A stretch of DNA of 64,000 nt from Gongronella butleri (GCA_025201375.1 JAIWZP010000016.1:62001-126000), one strand, 5' to 3'. Positions 20,151 to 32,764 are shown, counted from the stretch's first letter. The notes: generated by a model not told the origin, from the letters alone. Program-made: numbers and translations.

Positions 20151-21356
20151 CTATGCGAGTCCCATGTCTATGAGTCTATTGCCAATCTCGAGGAAGTAGT
20201 AGTCGGCGTACACGAGGCCCGTGTCAGCAATGCGGCGCGCTGCAAACTCGTGGTTGTTCACAGTGGCCTTGTCAAGAATGCAGCAGGCATTGTCGGGCGT
20301 CATGGCGTCTTTGAGGCAGGCGCGCAAGATGGAGGTGACGCTGGCAAGATACTCCATGGAGCCTTCAAGCTCGCAGATCAAGAGCATACCGGAGCAGGCA
20401 ATCATGGCGGCCGAGGTGTCCCACACGCATGGGCGTGGCGCGTCAAAGTCCCAATACACGATGCCGTCGTCGCCGACGCGCGACATAAAGTAATTGGCCG
20501 CCTTTTTCGCCGCCTCCAAAAACTTGATATCCTTGGTGTACTTGTACACAGTGGCAAAACCATAGAGTGCCCAGGCCTGGCCGCGGCTCCACGTGCTCTC
20601 ATTGTTGAGGCCTTGATGCGTCAGGCCAATCTTGCGCGTGCCAGTGACTGGGTTGTAGACAATCAGGTGGTACGTCGAGTCATCGGGCCGGAAGTGGTGC
20701 TGCAGCGTTGTTTCCGAGTGCTTGGTGGCGATATCGGCATATTTGGAATTGCCTGTGATTAGACTCGCCGAATACAACAGATCCAAGTTCATCATGTTGT
20801 CAATGATGACCAAATAGTCTGTATCCTTGCTGTCAAAGTGGTACAGGTGTGTCTTTGTCTTGTTCCACGAACGGATGGCGCACACGGTGTCATCCCAGCG
20901 CGTCAGCAGCGACTCGGCCGCGTTGACAATGACATCGGCGCTCGCCTTGTTGCCAGTAATGTCCAATTCCCGCTGGTACGACGGCATGATCAAAAAGCCA
21001 ATGTCGTGTGTCTCCTTGTTGTACTGCTGCTCCTCTATGCCTTTTTGCCATTGGCGCGCAAGAGTGGTCAGATCGGTCTTGTCATAGGGCAGGTCGCGCT
21101 TGGATGCACGTTCACAAATGGCCCATAGACTGCCAGGGAAGAAGCCAGATGTCCACCACGTTGGTGGTTCAAACTCGTATGCATGGACGCCAACGTCCGT
21201 GCAGTGTGGGAACGTGTTGGGCTTGGCCGGTGCTTGACGCGCAACATTGAGCACCTTGTCCACCGCACCATTGTCAAGCACAGCCTTGAACACATCGGGA
21301 TCGCCGCCATGCTTCTTGATTTCGTCAGCAGAGAGGGGGGAGCGACCTTGAGTCAT
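20151..21356 (-). CDS. unsaturated glucuronyl hydrolase (GH88)
   Basis: Glycoside hydrolase that removes the 4,5-unsaturated uronic acid left at the non-reducing end after polysaccharide lyase action. Intronless, 401 aa, close to the family's usual length, alpha6/alpha6 barrel. Two family Asp residues are visible: Asp118 in ETHDIGFLIMPSY and Asp186 in VIIDNMMNLDLL. WSRGQAWALYG (about 256-266) and WDFDAPRPCVWDTSAAMIACSGML (302-325) are further signatures. No signal peptide, so it probably acts on imported oligosaccharides. It is transcribed away from the sugar transporter at 22330 across about 970 bp, which suggests joint use. Confidence 0.9.
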   Translation of the reverse strand: MTQGRSPLSADEIKKHGGDPDVFKAVLDNGAVDKVLNVARQAPAKPNTFPHCTDVGVHAYEFEPPTWWTSGFFPGSLWAICERASKRDLPYDKTDLTTLARQWQKGIEEQQYNKETHDIGFLIMPSYQRELDITGNKASADVIVNAAESLLTRWDDTVCAIRSWNKTKTHLYHFDSKDTDYLVIIDNMMNLDLLYSASLITGNSKYADIATKHSETTLQHHFRPDDSTYHLIVYNPVTGTRKIGLTHQGLNNESTWSRGQAWALYGFATVYKYTKDIKFLEAAKKAANYFMSRVGDDGIVYWDFDAPRPCVWDTSAAMIACSGMLLICELEGSMEYLASVTSILRACLKDAMTPDNACCILDKATVNNHEFAARRIADTGLVYADYYFLEIGNRLIDMGLA

Positions 21357-22329
21357 GATTGAAAAATGTGGGATGAAGAGGGATGGAGAAAAAAAGGGGG
21401 CAAGGGCCCAGAAATGGAAACAAAAAAGGGTTTTTTTTATGCTCAGTCAGGGGCCATCCCATTTTTTTTTTCCCCACACTACTATTTTTTTACCCGAGAA
21501 GGTTTGCCTTGTGAACAGCTGCGGATCACGCAAATCGGGGTCATCCGCCGCAACGGCCTTAGTGTCTCGCTTTGCTTTGCTTTTCTTTCTCATCTTCTCC
21601 CGCTTTTTTTTTCCCATGGGATTCTACGGCTTATGTAAACTCGAGTCTTGAAAGCGTGAGGTCATACATCATATGTTTGCTGGACCTCTGGCAAGTCAAT
21701 TGCGGCTTTCCAGCGCCTGAACGACGCGCAACTTTGTTCGTATTGACAATCCGCTCTTCCAAGACGGTTTTTTTTTTGTTCGTATGCAGCTCCAATGCGA
21801 TAGCCAAGCCAACGGCAAAATGTTTTCAAAGAGATATATTTTTTTGTGCCTCTTTTTTTTTTTATTTTGCACCGCGTGCATACATCCCAAGATGTGCAAT
21901 TGTGGCCTCCCAGTTACCGAAAAGGTAGCCGGGGTTGTCCCCGTGTCTCGATGGTCAACCCCACAATATCAGCACGAAAAAAAAGGTTTGTCCTTTTATT
22001 TTCAAACGTGAACCTTTTCCGGGTGTGCGATTTTTTTTTTTTTTTGTGTTTTCTGTGGGCTGTCAACCACACGAAACCCCCCCCCCAGAAAGGGGGAAAT
22101 CCAATCATAGTTTATGCAAATCAGGATGTACCGAGCCCCAATTAAAAATAAAAGAGACAAATTAGGCTTTTTTCATCCAAACTTCCCAGGAACGGCCTTG
22201 AAAGTTCTGTGGCACGCGTTTTTTTTGTCTGTGAAAAAAAAAAAAAAGCTAGGAGCACAGCTGCGCTCCCTTTGTATATAAACCAAGTGATCCAAGTTTG
22301 CGATTTCAAAGGATAAAAACAGGTATCAA
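21357..22329. promoter_or_regulatory. divergent upstream region of GH88 and sugar transporter
   Basis: About 970 bp between two start codons pointing away from each other. It holds long T tracts, a C10-rich/AGGGGG pair near 22078-22098, and a TATA box near the transporter. No supported gene lies inside. Confidence 0.55.
22275..22282 (+). promoter_or_regulatory. TATA box of the sugar transporter
   Basis: TATATAAA lies 48 bp upstream of the ATG at 22330, in a stretch otherwise free of long homopolymers. The short 5' leader it implies is plausible for a strongly expressed fungal transporter. Confidence 0.5.
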
Positions 22330-24072
22330 ATGAAGCCAGAGACAGAATTTGCAATTGAAGGCTCGGATTTTCCTGTCCTTCTCAAGGATGCTGCTCCCAA
22401 GCTTGATAAGATGTGGTGGCGTTACTCGTACTTGCGCAAGCTCAATGGATTCCTTTTTGGCAGCATTCTTGTGCAAGCGACTACTGGTTACGACGGCAGC
22501 TTGCTCAATGGTCTCCAATCTTTGAGTCAATGGGATGATTATTTCGACAATCCAAAGGGCGCGAGCCTTGGCACTTTATCCAGCGGTGTGGTAAGGCAAC
22601 GAGCAACAATAGAAGAAAAAAAAATGGGCGAGAAGCTAATGATTTTGTCTTTTTTTTTTCCATTTTTTTTTTTCGTTTCTGCAGGCATTTGGTATGCTTT
22701 TGTCCATGTTAGTGACGTCGTGGTTTTGTGACAAGTTTGGACGTCGTTTGCCCATTATCGTGGGTTCGATTATCTCGATCATTGGGGCCGTTATTCAGGG
22801 AGTGGCTCAGAATTACGCCATGTTCTTTGTGGGCCGCGGCATCATTGGCATCGGTCTCGGTCTCCTGCAGGTCGCAGCCCCCTTGTACCTCAGTGAGACG
22901 GCATATCCAACGCAGCGTTCGGTAGTGACGTCCATTTATGAGCCCTCTTTCCCATTGGGGGCATTGGTCGCGGCTCTGGTCACGTATGGCACGTACACGC
23001 TTCCGACAACGTGGGCATGGCGCATCCCCAGTCTCTTGCAGGCGCTGCCTAGCCTTGTGCAAGCAACCATCTGCTTGATGGGCAGCCCAGAGTCTCCCAG
23101 ATGGCTTGTGTCCAAAGGACGCGTGGATGAGGCGCGTGAAATGCTGATCAAATATCACGGCGGTGGCGATCCCGACTCTTTGCTGGTCAAATACGAGCTC
23201 GCTGAAATTGTGGCCGCCTTGGAATCCGAGAAGATCCGCAAAGCGTCGCGTTGGAGCGAACTTGTCGCGACAAAAGGCAATCGTCATCGTCTCATCATTG
23301 TTATGTTTGTGCCCGTCATCACTCAGCTCTCGGGCAATCAGGTTGTCAGCTACTACCTCCATCTTATCCTCAACAGCATCAACATTACCAGCACAAAGGA
23401 CCAATTGACCATCAATGCCACCCTGCTCGCTGTCGAACTCGTGGCCGCCGTAATCGTCGCCAGCTATTGTGAGAAAATGGGCCGCCGTGCCCTCTTTTTC
23501 GTTGGCATTGTCGGCATGCTCGTCACATTTGTCATCTGGATCATTCTGTCTGCCCTTGCCCAAGAGGGCGGCTTCTCCAATCCCGGGCTCTCCAAGGGCG
23601 TCCTGGCCATGATTTACTTGTACGTCATCTTTTACCACGTTGTCGCCCCCATTGCACCCACCTATATCACCGAGGTCATGCCATTCTCGCTCCGCTCAAA
23701 GGCATCCACCATCTTCCAACTCTTGGGCCAAATCATTGGCCTGTTTAACAGCTATGTCAATCCAATTGGCCTTGCCGCCATCTCCTGGAAGTATTACTTT
23801 GTCTTTATTGTAAGTCCGAAAACAAAACGCGTCGAATGGACGTGGCCTGACCCTTCCCTTTTTTTTTTTTTTTGTTTGTGCTTTTCAAGGCCACGCTTGT
23901 AGTACAAATTGTGTTTGTCTATTTTGTGTTTGTCGAGACCGTCGGGCTGAGTCTGGAAGAAGTTGCACGCGTGTTTGGCGACGAGGCTCACGTTGACGCG
24001 CCAAATTTCCACCAAAAGTTGGAGGAAGGAGGCTCTGACAAGAAGAACGACTCGGCGTCCATTGAGGAATAG
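22330..24072 (+). CDS. MFS sugar transporter
   Basis: Plasma-membrane sugar:proton symporter of the fungal hexose/disaccharide family. Exons 22330-22590, 22685-23809 and 23890-24072, phase 0 throughout, give 522 aa with 12 predicted membrane helices. Family signatures: TTGYDGSLLNGLQSL (helix 1 end), DKFGRRLPI (loop 2-3), GRGIIGIGLGLLQVAAPLYLSETA, SPESPRWLVSKGR, the QLSGNQVVSYY region, EKMGRRALF and EVMPFSLRSKA, followed by the C-terminal FVETVGLSLEEV. It is closest in feel to lactose-permease-like transporters; the substrate is not determined. Neighbouring GH88 hints at uronate-containing oligosaccharides. Confidence 0.9.
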
Positions 24073-24827
24073 TCCCTCTTTTAGTTTTTTTTATCTTGTA
24101 ATCATGTGTAAGAATAATGTAAATATATGCAAAAGGCGATGATCACCGTCCTTTTTAATTCTTTTGTTCGTCATGAATGGCAAAACATTGGTTGCTGGGA
24201 GATTAGTCTGGGTTCTAGCGCGATTCAAGGCACAAAAAGGGTGCTTGGGGTGGGAATCGTCGCGTTTTTTCGCCAAAGACGCCCATCTTTTTTTTTTTTA
24301 TCAATCGTTGACGTCAGCGCGCACCATTGTTGACGGGAATGTTGATCAATGTGATGTACTCGGCAGCAATGCTTTGCATCGCTGGAAAAATAAAAAAAAA
24401 CGCGGCACCCCCTGGCTCGGTTCCCATCCTGCATATCCGGCAGCAGCACTACAGTGAGCCTGATGCGAGCATGATGTGACCGAGCAAGTCGCACGGCGGT
24501 ATGCATCAGCTTGCATCATAGAGGAGGGCACAATTGATGCATGAGCAATATTTTAGTAAGCATCTCAACTTTGGCTGGCCGACGATGCCCCTTTGTCAAA
24601 AAAAAAAAAAGAAAAAAAAGTCTAGGGGTCCTCCTGACGAGCCAATTTTCGCCCTTGACTCGTAAAATTCTTCCCCTTGATTCACTTTTTTCAAATTTCA
24701 ATCCCAAAATTTATAATAAAACAGTAGCCTTTGGTCATCATCATCATCACAAACACACACGCGCAAGCGCAGGAGGGAAGGTAGAGTTAACAAGTCAAAT
24801 TGACGGGTATGATCATTGAGGGCCAGT
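24073..24827. other. convergent 3' region between transporter and septin
   Basis: About 755 bp between two gene ends. Contains T tracts, CATCAT and CACACA microrepeats near 24735-24765 and short open frames without recognisable content. Confidence 0.5.
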
Positions 24828-26397
24828 TCAGCGGCGCACGCCACGGTACGACATTTGGTGCAGCTGCTCCAATTCAATTTCCATGGCCTTGATCTGGGCA
24901 TGTTGGGCCTCCAAATCCTTGTTGAGGCGGTCGCGCTCGGCAACCAACTAAAAAAAAAAGAAAAAAAAATTGCGTGAATCACTCTTGAGATGGCTTTTTT
25001 TTCTTTTTCTTACTTGTGCTTCCCATTGACGGAATCGATTCTCTTCCTTTTTGACTTGCTCGGTGAACGCCATTCGAAGGTGCTCTTCCTTTTCCTTGAA
25101 TTTGGGGTTCTCGTACTTTTTGATCCTGTGAAAAAAAAAATCGAGGTTAACCAATGAAAAAAGTGGCCATTTTCTTTTTGTCTTGTACTTTTTCTCGCCA
25201 AATTTGCGAGTTTCCATCTGGTTCTCGCGATAGTTTTCATAGTGGCGTTCCTCTGTTGTCGAGATGAGATCGTGCATATGAGAGCGGACGAGCAGATTGC
25301 GCAGCTTTTTAAAATCGCAGTGATCCTCGTTTTCAACCTCGGCGACGCCCCACGTGTACTGGCGGCCCTTGACAGTGCGGCCATTGACGGTGACGTCCTC
25401 GGTGGAGCCAATAATGGCAAAGGGCATGGCATTCATGATTTGCTGGTTCACAGTGGTCACATCTTCATCATCGCTGTCAATGGGGCACGAGTACACTTGA
25501 ATGCCTTGCGCGCTGACCACATCTAAGATCTAGGCATCAAAAAGAAGAAGAAAAAATGAGCCCCTGACTCCTCTTTTAAATGATTGTCGCCATTACATTG
25601 CGCTTAAATTTGGCAAGATCTTGCGGTGTCAGCGTGTCCGCCTTGGCAATGACGGGAATCAGGTTGACACGCGTGCCCAGCTGCTTCATCACTTCAATGT
25701 CAAGAGGCTTGAGACTATAAAGCAAAAGAAAAATCAGGAATGCCTTCTTCTTTTCGCGTGTTTCTGGCTTACGTGTGGCCATTGGGGCGGATAAAATAAA
25801 GACAGACATGGACGCGCATATCAATGATGCCGCCACGACGCGGCTGCTGCTCCTGGGCCATGTAAGCCTCGTGCTGATCGTCGAGGAACTCGACAATGGG
25901 CAGCCAGCTGTCGCGATTGTTGACATAATCACCAAAACCGGGCGTGTCGATGACAGCCAGCTTCACCATGAAGTTTTTCTCTTCCAGCTCTATGAAAAAG
26001 AGGGAGAAGGCGACAAGAATCAGTCCATCTGCGCATCTAAAAAAAAAAAAGAGATGCGCGATAGGGAGAATGTGCCTTACCGGCCTTGGTGATGTCGATT
26101 TCGACGGTTTTTTCCGTCTGTTTCTCGTGGCGGAGATGCAATGCCTTGCGATCCTTGATCCCAGCCGTAAACAATGTGTTCACAAACGTGGTCTTCCCCA
26201 CACCGGACTCCCCTGACAAGCAAAAATAAATAAATTAAAGCATGAGTCTTTTACTGCCCTTTTCCCCTTGATTTTTCAAAAAACTTACCACACACCATAA
26301 TAGTGAAGCGCGCACCGCGCTTGGAGACAATCTTATGACGCTGGTTGGGAAGATGGGCAATGCCCACGCCATCAGGAAGTACAGCGGAAGGGGACAT
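24828..26397 (-). CDS. CDC12: septin, Cdc12/AspC-like
   Basis: GTP-binding cytoskeletal protein forming septin filaments and rings. Seven exons: 26289-26397, 26081-26212, 25773-25989, 25597-25714, 25189-25529, 25014-25125 and 24828-24947, giving 382 aa. The N-terminus VGIAHLPNQRHKIVSKRG matches the Cdc12 polybasic entry, then P-loop GESGVGKT (37-44), DTPGFGD (G3), and AKADTLTPQDL (G4). Septin-unique element WGVAEVENEDHCDF follows (WG-E-EN--HCDF). The C-terminal coiled coil runs from FKEKEEHLRMAFTEQVKKEE through AERDRLNKDLEAQHAQI. All phases agree across seven exons. Confidence 0.93.
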
Positions 26398-28191
26398 TGG
26401 ATTCAGATGGTGAAAGAAGAAAAAAAATGAAAAAGAAGAATGAACGTCTGGTGCAAAAAGGCACAATTTGTTCGTGTCACCTAAGCTGCCAAGTTTGGAA
26501 ACAAGGCACTCTGCAATTGGCGTTCTGATTGGCCGATTTTTCAGCCCTTTGCTCAAGATGCAACCTTGCCAAATTCAGGACCACGAGAGGGGATTGTTCA
26601 TTGTTCATCTTTTACACGCTGTTACAATGTCTCCCCCAGGGGGTGTGTCATTTAAAAAAGGAGCCTGCGTTTCTCATTGTGCTTGAATTGGGAGAAAAAA
26701 AAAGACAAAGCGCCAGCATCAATTGTACGAAAAACGCATAAAACAACCATTGTCTTGCGTCCTACCCATACAAGGCGCCCATGGGCAGCCCATTGTATGA
26801 CGCGACGTGATGCATGTTTCGCTCCGTCTCGGCGACCCAACTCAAGCATGGTTTTGAAAGAAAAAAATGGATGGGTGTGATATATTGCGTGCCTTTGCAT
26901 TTTTAAGACGTTGACAGGCCATGAGCTGCTGTCCCATCGCCAACCGACTGTTTTTTTTACCATGTGTGTATCATAGGAAGGATGGACTAAAAGGAACAAT
27001 GGAACGGAAGAGGGAGAAACAGGGCGTTTTCTTGTTGGCAAAGGATCTGCACAGAGATTTCACTGGCGAATTCAGCGGATATAATCCCAATTGCACGTAG
27101 TGTCTGCCACCCGCCGAGTTTTACGTATCCTGCAAGCACTTGAGGGCCTCGGAGAGCCCGCCAGTGTGTAGACCGCAGGCGTTTTTCTATGCTTTTCACT
27201 GTTTTTCTCGTTTTTTTCTTGTTTCGGCTTCGGCACGATGCGACGCGACACGATGGGATCCGTCGTCGGAACGACAGCGGAGTGCATTCGTCTGCCAAAG
27301 AAAAGCAGGCAGAGCAAATGAAAAAAAGGACAAACAAAGTGCCCGTCGTCAACTTTGTGTTTTCATCTGCATCTCGGATAAACCTTTTCGGCTAAACCAG
27401 CAGCCCTTGTGCGTGTGTGGCCCTCGTTTATCTCCCTAAGCGTTAGTAGGACTCCTCTGAACGACAATGATTTCTACCAAACACCAAACAAACCAAAAGG
27501 AGTCAGGTGCAGTGATTCACGCCATTTATTTGGCCTTTGATGATGGCATTGAATTGTTATAATGATCATGGAACGGATGATCAGGGCGCAATCGATGCAA
27601 GCAACAAGCTACAGGTGGACAACAGCACCATAGTTTTTTATTTTATTTTCTGGGTGTGCCGCCCGCCGGCAGTCGGCTATGGCGTGCTTCTTTATTTTCT
27701 AAAGCACATTCGCCGTAAGGAGGGCCGTCGGGTGTGTGCACCCGAGGGAAAAAGGAATTTCCCGTTTGATTGACAAGTAGACAGAAAAGAGCGTCAAAGG
27801 TCGCGTATGATGTAATGGCCTTATCAATTTCGTGTTCCATTACCATGTCGTTGCCCCGGTACACTCCTTTCTCGTGTCCAATGCACTTTAACTAGCTGGA
27901 TTACAAAAAAAAAACAAAACAAGGGTCTTACCCATTTGTCATCGCGGCTATGTCTGTTTACCGCGAAAAAGTCACACACACGCGTCATGTTCGTCGTGCG
28001 CGTAGCCCATCTTTTCGGAAACGTTGCACCCGACACGAATTGGTCTGTGCACCGGCGACAGCCGACGCCAAAATACTATAAAATCAGGACCCAACACATC
28101 CTGTCCCTTTTTTTTTTTTTTTTTAAACAACAAATTCATCTTCCCTCATCCCGTTTTTCGTAAAACACCTTTTATCCCTCCCCCTCTTATC
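26398..28191. other. 1.8-kb divergent spacer, septin and P450
   Basis: The longest gene-free stretch outside the repeats. It includes both upstream regions. The minus frame 26652-27041 and several plus frames near 27140-27440 have no recognisable domain. TATA-like CTATAAAA lies at about 28075, roughly 115 bp before the P450 ATG, followed by a T tract. Confidence 0.5.
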
Positions 28192-31100
28192 ATGTCTGAA
28201 AAGACGCTTGTCGTGGCCTTGAAAGGCTCTTCTCTTGATTCCAGCAAATCATTGCATTTGGCTGGCGATGTCCGATTAGACACGGTGCGTCAGCTTGCGG
28301 CCGACGCGCTTGGCATTCGTGGCATTCCCGCCAATGATCTGCTGCTTTATGACGCGTCGGGACACCTCCTTGGCGGCATTGACGACGTGTTTCAGCAGCA
28401 AGTCGTCTATGTCGACGTTCAGGGCGGCATCGACGACGTTTTCCCCGGCCCCAAACCTTTGCCATTTGTTGGCAATCTTTATGATCTCTTGCCCAACATG
28501 TAAGACCATACGTGATACTGACATATGTGATACTGTATTGTGTGACGCGCTCAAGGTCACGCAATCGATGCACCTTTGCATCCCCAAGTTTCCTAATGTC
28601 CGCCTTTTTCTCTTGTTTTTTTCAGAGACACGGGCTTTATGAAGCTGCATGAGAAGTATGGCCCCGTGGTGGACATCACGCTGTTTGGCAACCGCTTCAT
28701 TGGCACCAATGATCCTTATGTGGCCGAGGAATTCCTCAAGGAAAACGAATATTTTACGAAAAAAGTAATCAAAAGCGCAGTCAATGGACGAATTGGTTGT
28801 GGCAATTGGCCTCTGATTGACTCTTTTTTCTGTGGCGCAGATCGTGCCGAGCTCGCTCACGGAGGCGCGAAAATTCGCGGGAACAGGACTGTTTACGTCC
28901 GACACGGATGCCCAACATTGGAAGCTCGCACACAAACTGTTGATGCCTGCGTTTTCGCCTCGTGCAATCAAAGTAAGATCACGAAAACGCAACACAAACG
29001 CAACACAAACACAATACAAATGCAACACAAATACACTACGGACACGAAAACAAACGAATTGATTTGATCATCTCATTTTAAGGCTTATCAAGAAGAAATG
29101 GGCGCCATCACGAGCCAAACCATCTCGATTTTGGATCAATTCAAGCCTGGCGAAGATATCGACATTCTTGATTGGACGACCAAGGTACAAAAAAAAAAAA
29201 GAAGGCAAAAGCACGATTTTGACTTTTTATTTTTTTTGTAGGTTACCTTTGAAGCCATTGGTCGCATTGGCTTTGGCTATGACTTTGGCCTTTTGGATGC
29301 CAAGGAAGCCCCGCCTCACCCCATGATTGTGGCTATGAAGACGCTTTTGCAGCTGACAACGACGCGTGCGCATCAAATGGACTTTATGAAGCGTCTCCCC
29401 ACATCCGCCAATCGTCAATTCGATGAAAGCACCAAGATCATGCATGACAGTGTGCTTGAGGTTGTGCGTGAGCGCAAGAATGGCAAGGATGCACGCGATT
29501 CGAGCAAAGATCTGCTTGGCTTCATGCTCAATGCGCGTGACGAGCTCGATGAAGGTCTCACCGACGAAAACATTCGTGATCAGGTCGTCACCTTTTTGAT
29601 TGCCGGTAAAATAATCACAAAAAAAAAAAAAAAGCATTGGACTGGCCACTCATCACTTTTTTTTTTTTTTTTTTGAAAAATGACAGGTCATGACACCACG
29701 TATGAAACTGCCCTTTTTTTACTTGTTCAATGCAAAATTTAATGCTTTTTTTTGTAGGGCCAACACGTTGGCGTGGTTCTTTTATGAATTGGCACGTCAC
29801 CCTCATGTCCAGGCCAAGGTGTTGCAAGAAATTGCAAATGCAGGCATCACGTCGGATGAATTGCCCACCGTGGAGCAAATCAACAGTCTCAAGTACACGC
29901 TGCAAGCAATCTATGAGGTATTAAATCATTCCCTCATCCATTCCTGATACTAAACCCCTATTTTCTCGCAAAAAGGTGCTCCGTTTGTATGCCCCTGTGC
30001 GCAAACTGACCAAGTATTGTCGACAAGACTGCGTCGTCCCCCATGGCTACAAAATCCCAGCCAACACCGCTCTCTTTGTCAACGTGTATTCGCTTCATCA
30101 CAATGAAAAATTCTACCCGAATCCATTCGAGTTCGATCCTGATCGATTTGCACCCGAAGAGGAGCAAAAGCGGCCGGCGCACGCTTGGTAAGACGCGACA
30201 TGTTTACAAAAGACGCCAATTCATCCTCTTTTTTTTTTAATTTTTTTTGTGATAGGGTGGCATTCAGCACGGGCCCACGTGGCTGCATTGGTCGCGCTTT
30301 TGCCATCCAAGAGGCTAGGACAGTCATTGCCATGCTTCTCCACAAGTTTGAATTCAAATACGGTACGGGAAAACGAGATTACCACACGTTTTCGTGCTAA
30401 ATATTGCCAATTGTAGACGGTCCTCCTGTGGAGATGGACAATTTCTCGGCGACGACCAAGCCTGCCAATTTGACCATGACGATCCACAAGCGCGTCAATT
30501 TTCCAGCTCCGACGCCGGACGCGTCGTTGCCCAATTTGGCCAAGACGCCGACGCCTGCACGTGTCGTGCCCAGTGTTCGCCCTGGCCAAGTGGATGCCGA
30601 CAAGCAGGCGCAATTGCCCAATGTCACGTTCCTCTTTGGCACGCAAACCGGCGTGTCACAGGATTATGCCAACCAATTGTACAATCAAGCCAAGGAATTC
30701 GGCTTTTTGAATGTGCAATTGCTTGACATTGACAAGTGGCAAGGCTATCAGCAGGCCACCTACACGCCACCGGCCAATAAGAAGGAATTGATTGTTATTT
30801 GCACGGGTAAGCCTATTGATTGATGACCTTTTTTTCATTTTTTTAACGCACGACGCTCACCTTTATTTATTTATTTTTTTTTTTTGCTAGCCACTTATTC
30901 TGGTTCGCCACCCGAGAACGCAGAGAAATTCGATCGATTCCTTGACAAAAAGTTGCTGGAACCTGGCCACGAAAAGCATTTTGAAGGGGTCATGTACGCG
31001 GTGTTTGGCGTCGGCAACAAGAATTGGCGCACGTATCAAAAGTTCCCCATCAAGGTTGATGAAGCGCTTGGCCAATTGGGCGCGACGCGCTTTTTTGCAC

Positions 31101-32711
31101 GTGGCGAGGGCAACACAGATGAAGATGTCGACTCAGACTTTAACGTTTGGTATGGAAAAAAAAAGAAAAAATTGTGAGAATCGCGGCTCATTCTTCTTTA
31201 AATTAGGTCCGCTCACTTTTGGATGTCGACGCTGGATGGCTACGGACTGTCAGCGTCTGTGGACAAGCCTGTTGTGCCTGTGGAATCGACGAGCAAGGTT
31301 TCCAGCGCAAACATCAAGGTGCGCTACTTGAGCCCTCAAGACCCCGGTTTCCAACAAGGTGATGATGCGGATGTGCGTTACGGTGGCCAAAAGGCGTATA
31401 TCACTGTGAATCGCGAACTTCAGCAACCCGGATCTGGTCGTAGCACGCGACACATTGAATTGGACGTGCATGAGCTGACGCGCGTGGCGAATGCGGCTCC
31501 GGACGCACTTTACGTGACGGGCGATCATCTAGAGGTGCTTCCGCTCAATTCGACAGCTCTTGTGGAATCCATTGGGCTTCACTTTGGTTGGATCTTGGAT
31601 TCGGTGTTTGAGGTGGACGATGTGGCCAAGCAGAGTGTCTCTCCGCGATCGCTCGCTGGCGTCATCAAAGGTCCATGCTCCATCCGCAATGCCTTGACAA
31701 AGTATGCCGACTTGACCGGAGCACCATCGCGTCTCCTGTTGCATTGCTTCGCCCAAGAATTGCGACGCGTGACTGATGACGCGACCGCTGACGCGTTTGA
31801 ACGCCAGATTGTCATGGACGCCCATGGCAACGACCCTTATCCTGCTTTTATCCAAGCACACCGCACCCTCCTCGACGTGGTTCGTGCTTTCCCTCAAGTC
31901 AAACACCTCGACTTTGGCCAATTCCTCGCTGCTGCAGGTGTCATGCAACCGCGTCGCTATTCCATTGCTAGCTCGCCTCTTGCCGACAAAAACACCGCCG
32001 CTCTGACCATTGGCGTCGTCAATGACCTTGTTGACGGCAGACATTATCCAGGCTTCGCGTCCTCGTACCTGGCCGCCCTCACCCCCAATCCTAACGAGCC
32101 CGTCGCCATCCGCGCCGCATTCAAATCCGCAAAGAGCTCCTTTGCCTTGCCAACTGACCCGTCCGTCCCCATCCTGATGATCAGCGCAGGCACAGGCATC
32201 TCCCCTTTTATGGTAATGTCCAAAGAAAAAAAATGAAAAAGACAAAACAAAAAGTGCTCATATGGACCCCCCTCATTTTTAGGGTTTCTTGCAAGAGCGC
32301 AGCATCCTCAAGCAGCAAGGTCATGCTGTTGGCGCCACGACGCTCTTTTTTGGATGCCGTCACCCCGAACAAGATTTCATCTACAAGGACCAATTGGCCG
32401 CCTACCAGTCGGAAGGCGTGTTGACTGCCCTGCATGTCGCGTTCTCGCGCCAAGAGACCGGCGCCAGCACGTACGTGCAGCATCAGATCCTGTTGCACGC
32501 GGCCGACGTGTTTGCCCAGATGCAGCCGACCAATGGCGCGCCGCCCGCCATTGTGTACGTGTGTGGCAGCGGCAAAATGAGCCGCGACGTGCGCAATGTG
32601 TTTGTCACCATGACAACCAGCTTTGGCGCTGCAGAAACCGACGAGGAGGCGGACAAGCTCGTCCAAGAATGGGTCGATCAAGGCCGCTACAACGAAGATG
32701 TCTGGGGATGA
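28192..32711 (+). CDS. self-sufficient cytochrome P450-reductase fusion (CYP505/P450foxy-like) with N-terminal extension
   Basis: Fused fatty-acid-type monooxygenase: P450 heme domain plus FMN/FAD/NADPH reductase in one chain. Thirteen exons (28192-28499, 28626-28764, 28841-28972, 29083-29184, 29242-29605, 29687-29699, 29758-29917, 29976-30187, 30256-30362, 30417-30806, 30891-31149, 31207-32212, 32283-32711) give 1206 aa, phases consistent. The P450 starts at [12 protein letters not shown] (about 84); the oxygen-binding motif GHDTT (349-353) comes from a 13-nt exon; heme ligand Cys487 in [13 protein letters not shown] domain from about 582 (FLFGTQTG), FAD motif [14 protein letters not shown] motifs [10 protein letters not shown] and [12 protein letters not shown]. 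Residues 1-83 are extra and resemble a ubiquitin-like fold. No membrane anchor. Confidence 0.92.
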
Positions 32712-32758
32712 TGACTTTTTTCTTTCTTTCTTTTATTCTTTACTCATTTTGCATATGT

Positions 32759-32764
32759 AATAAA
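32759..32764 (+). terminator. AATAAA polyadenylation signal of the P450 gene
   Basis: AATAAA 48 bp after the stop codon, preceded by a T/C-rich stretch. Confidence 0.5.

Noticed and set aside
22709..23638. 309-aa minus-strand open frame
   Set aside because: Lies wholly antisense to the sugar transporter exon. Its His/Asp/Gly-rich composition is what the complementary frame of a membrane protein gives.
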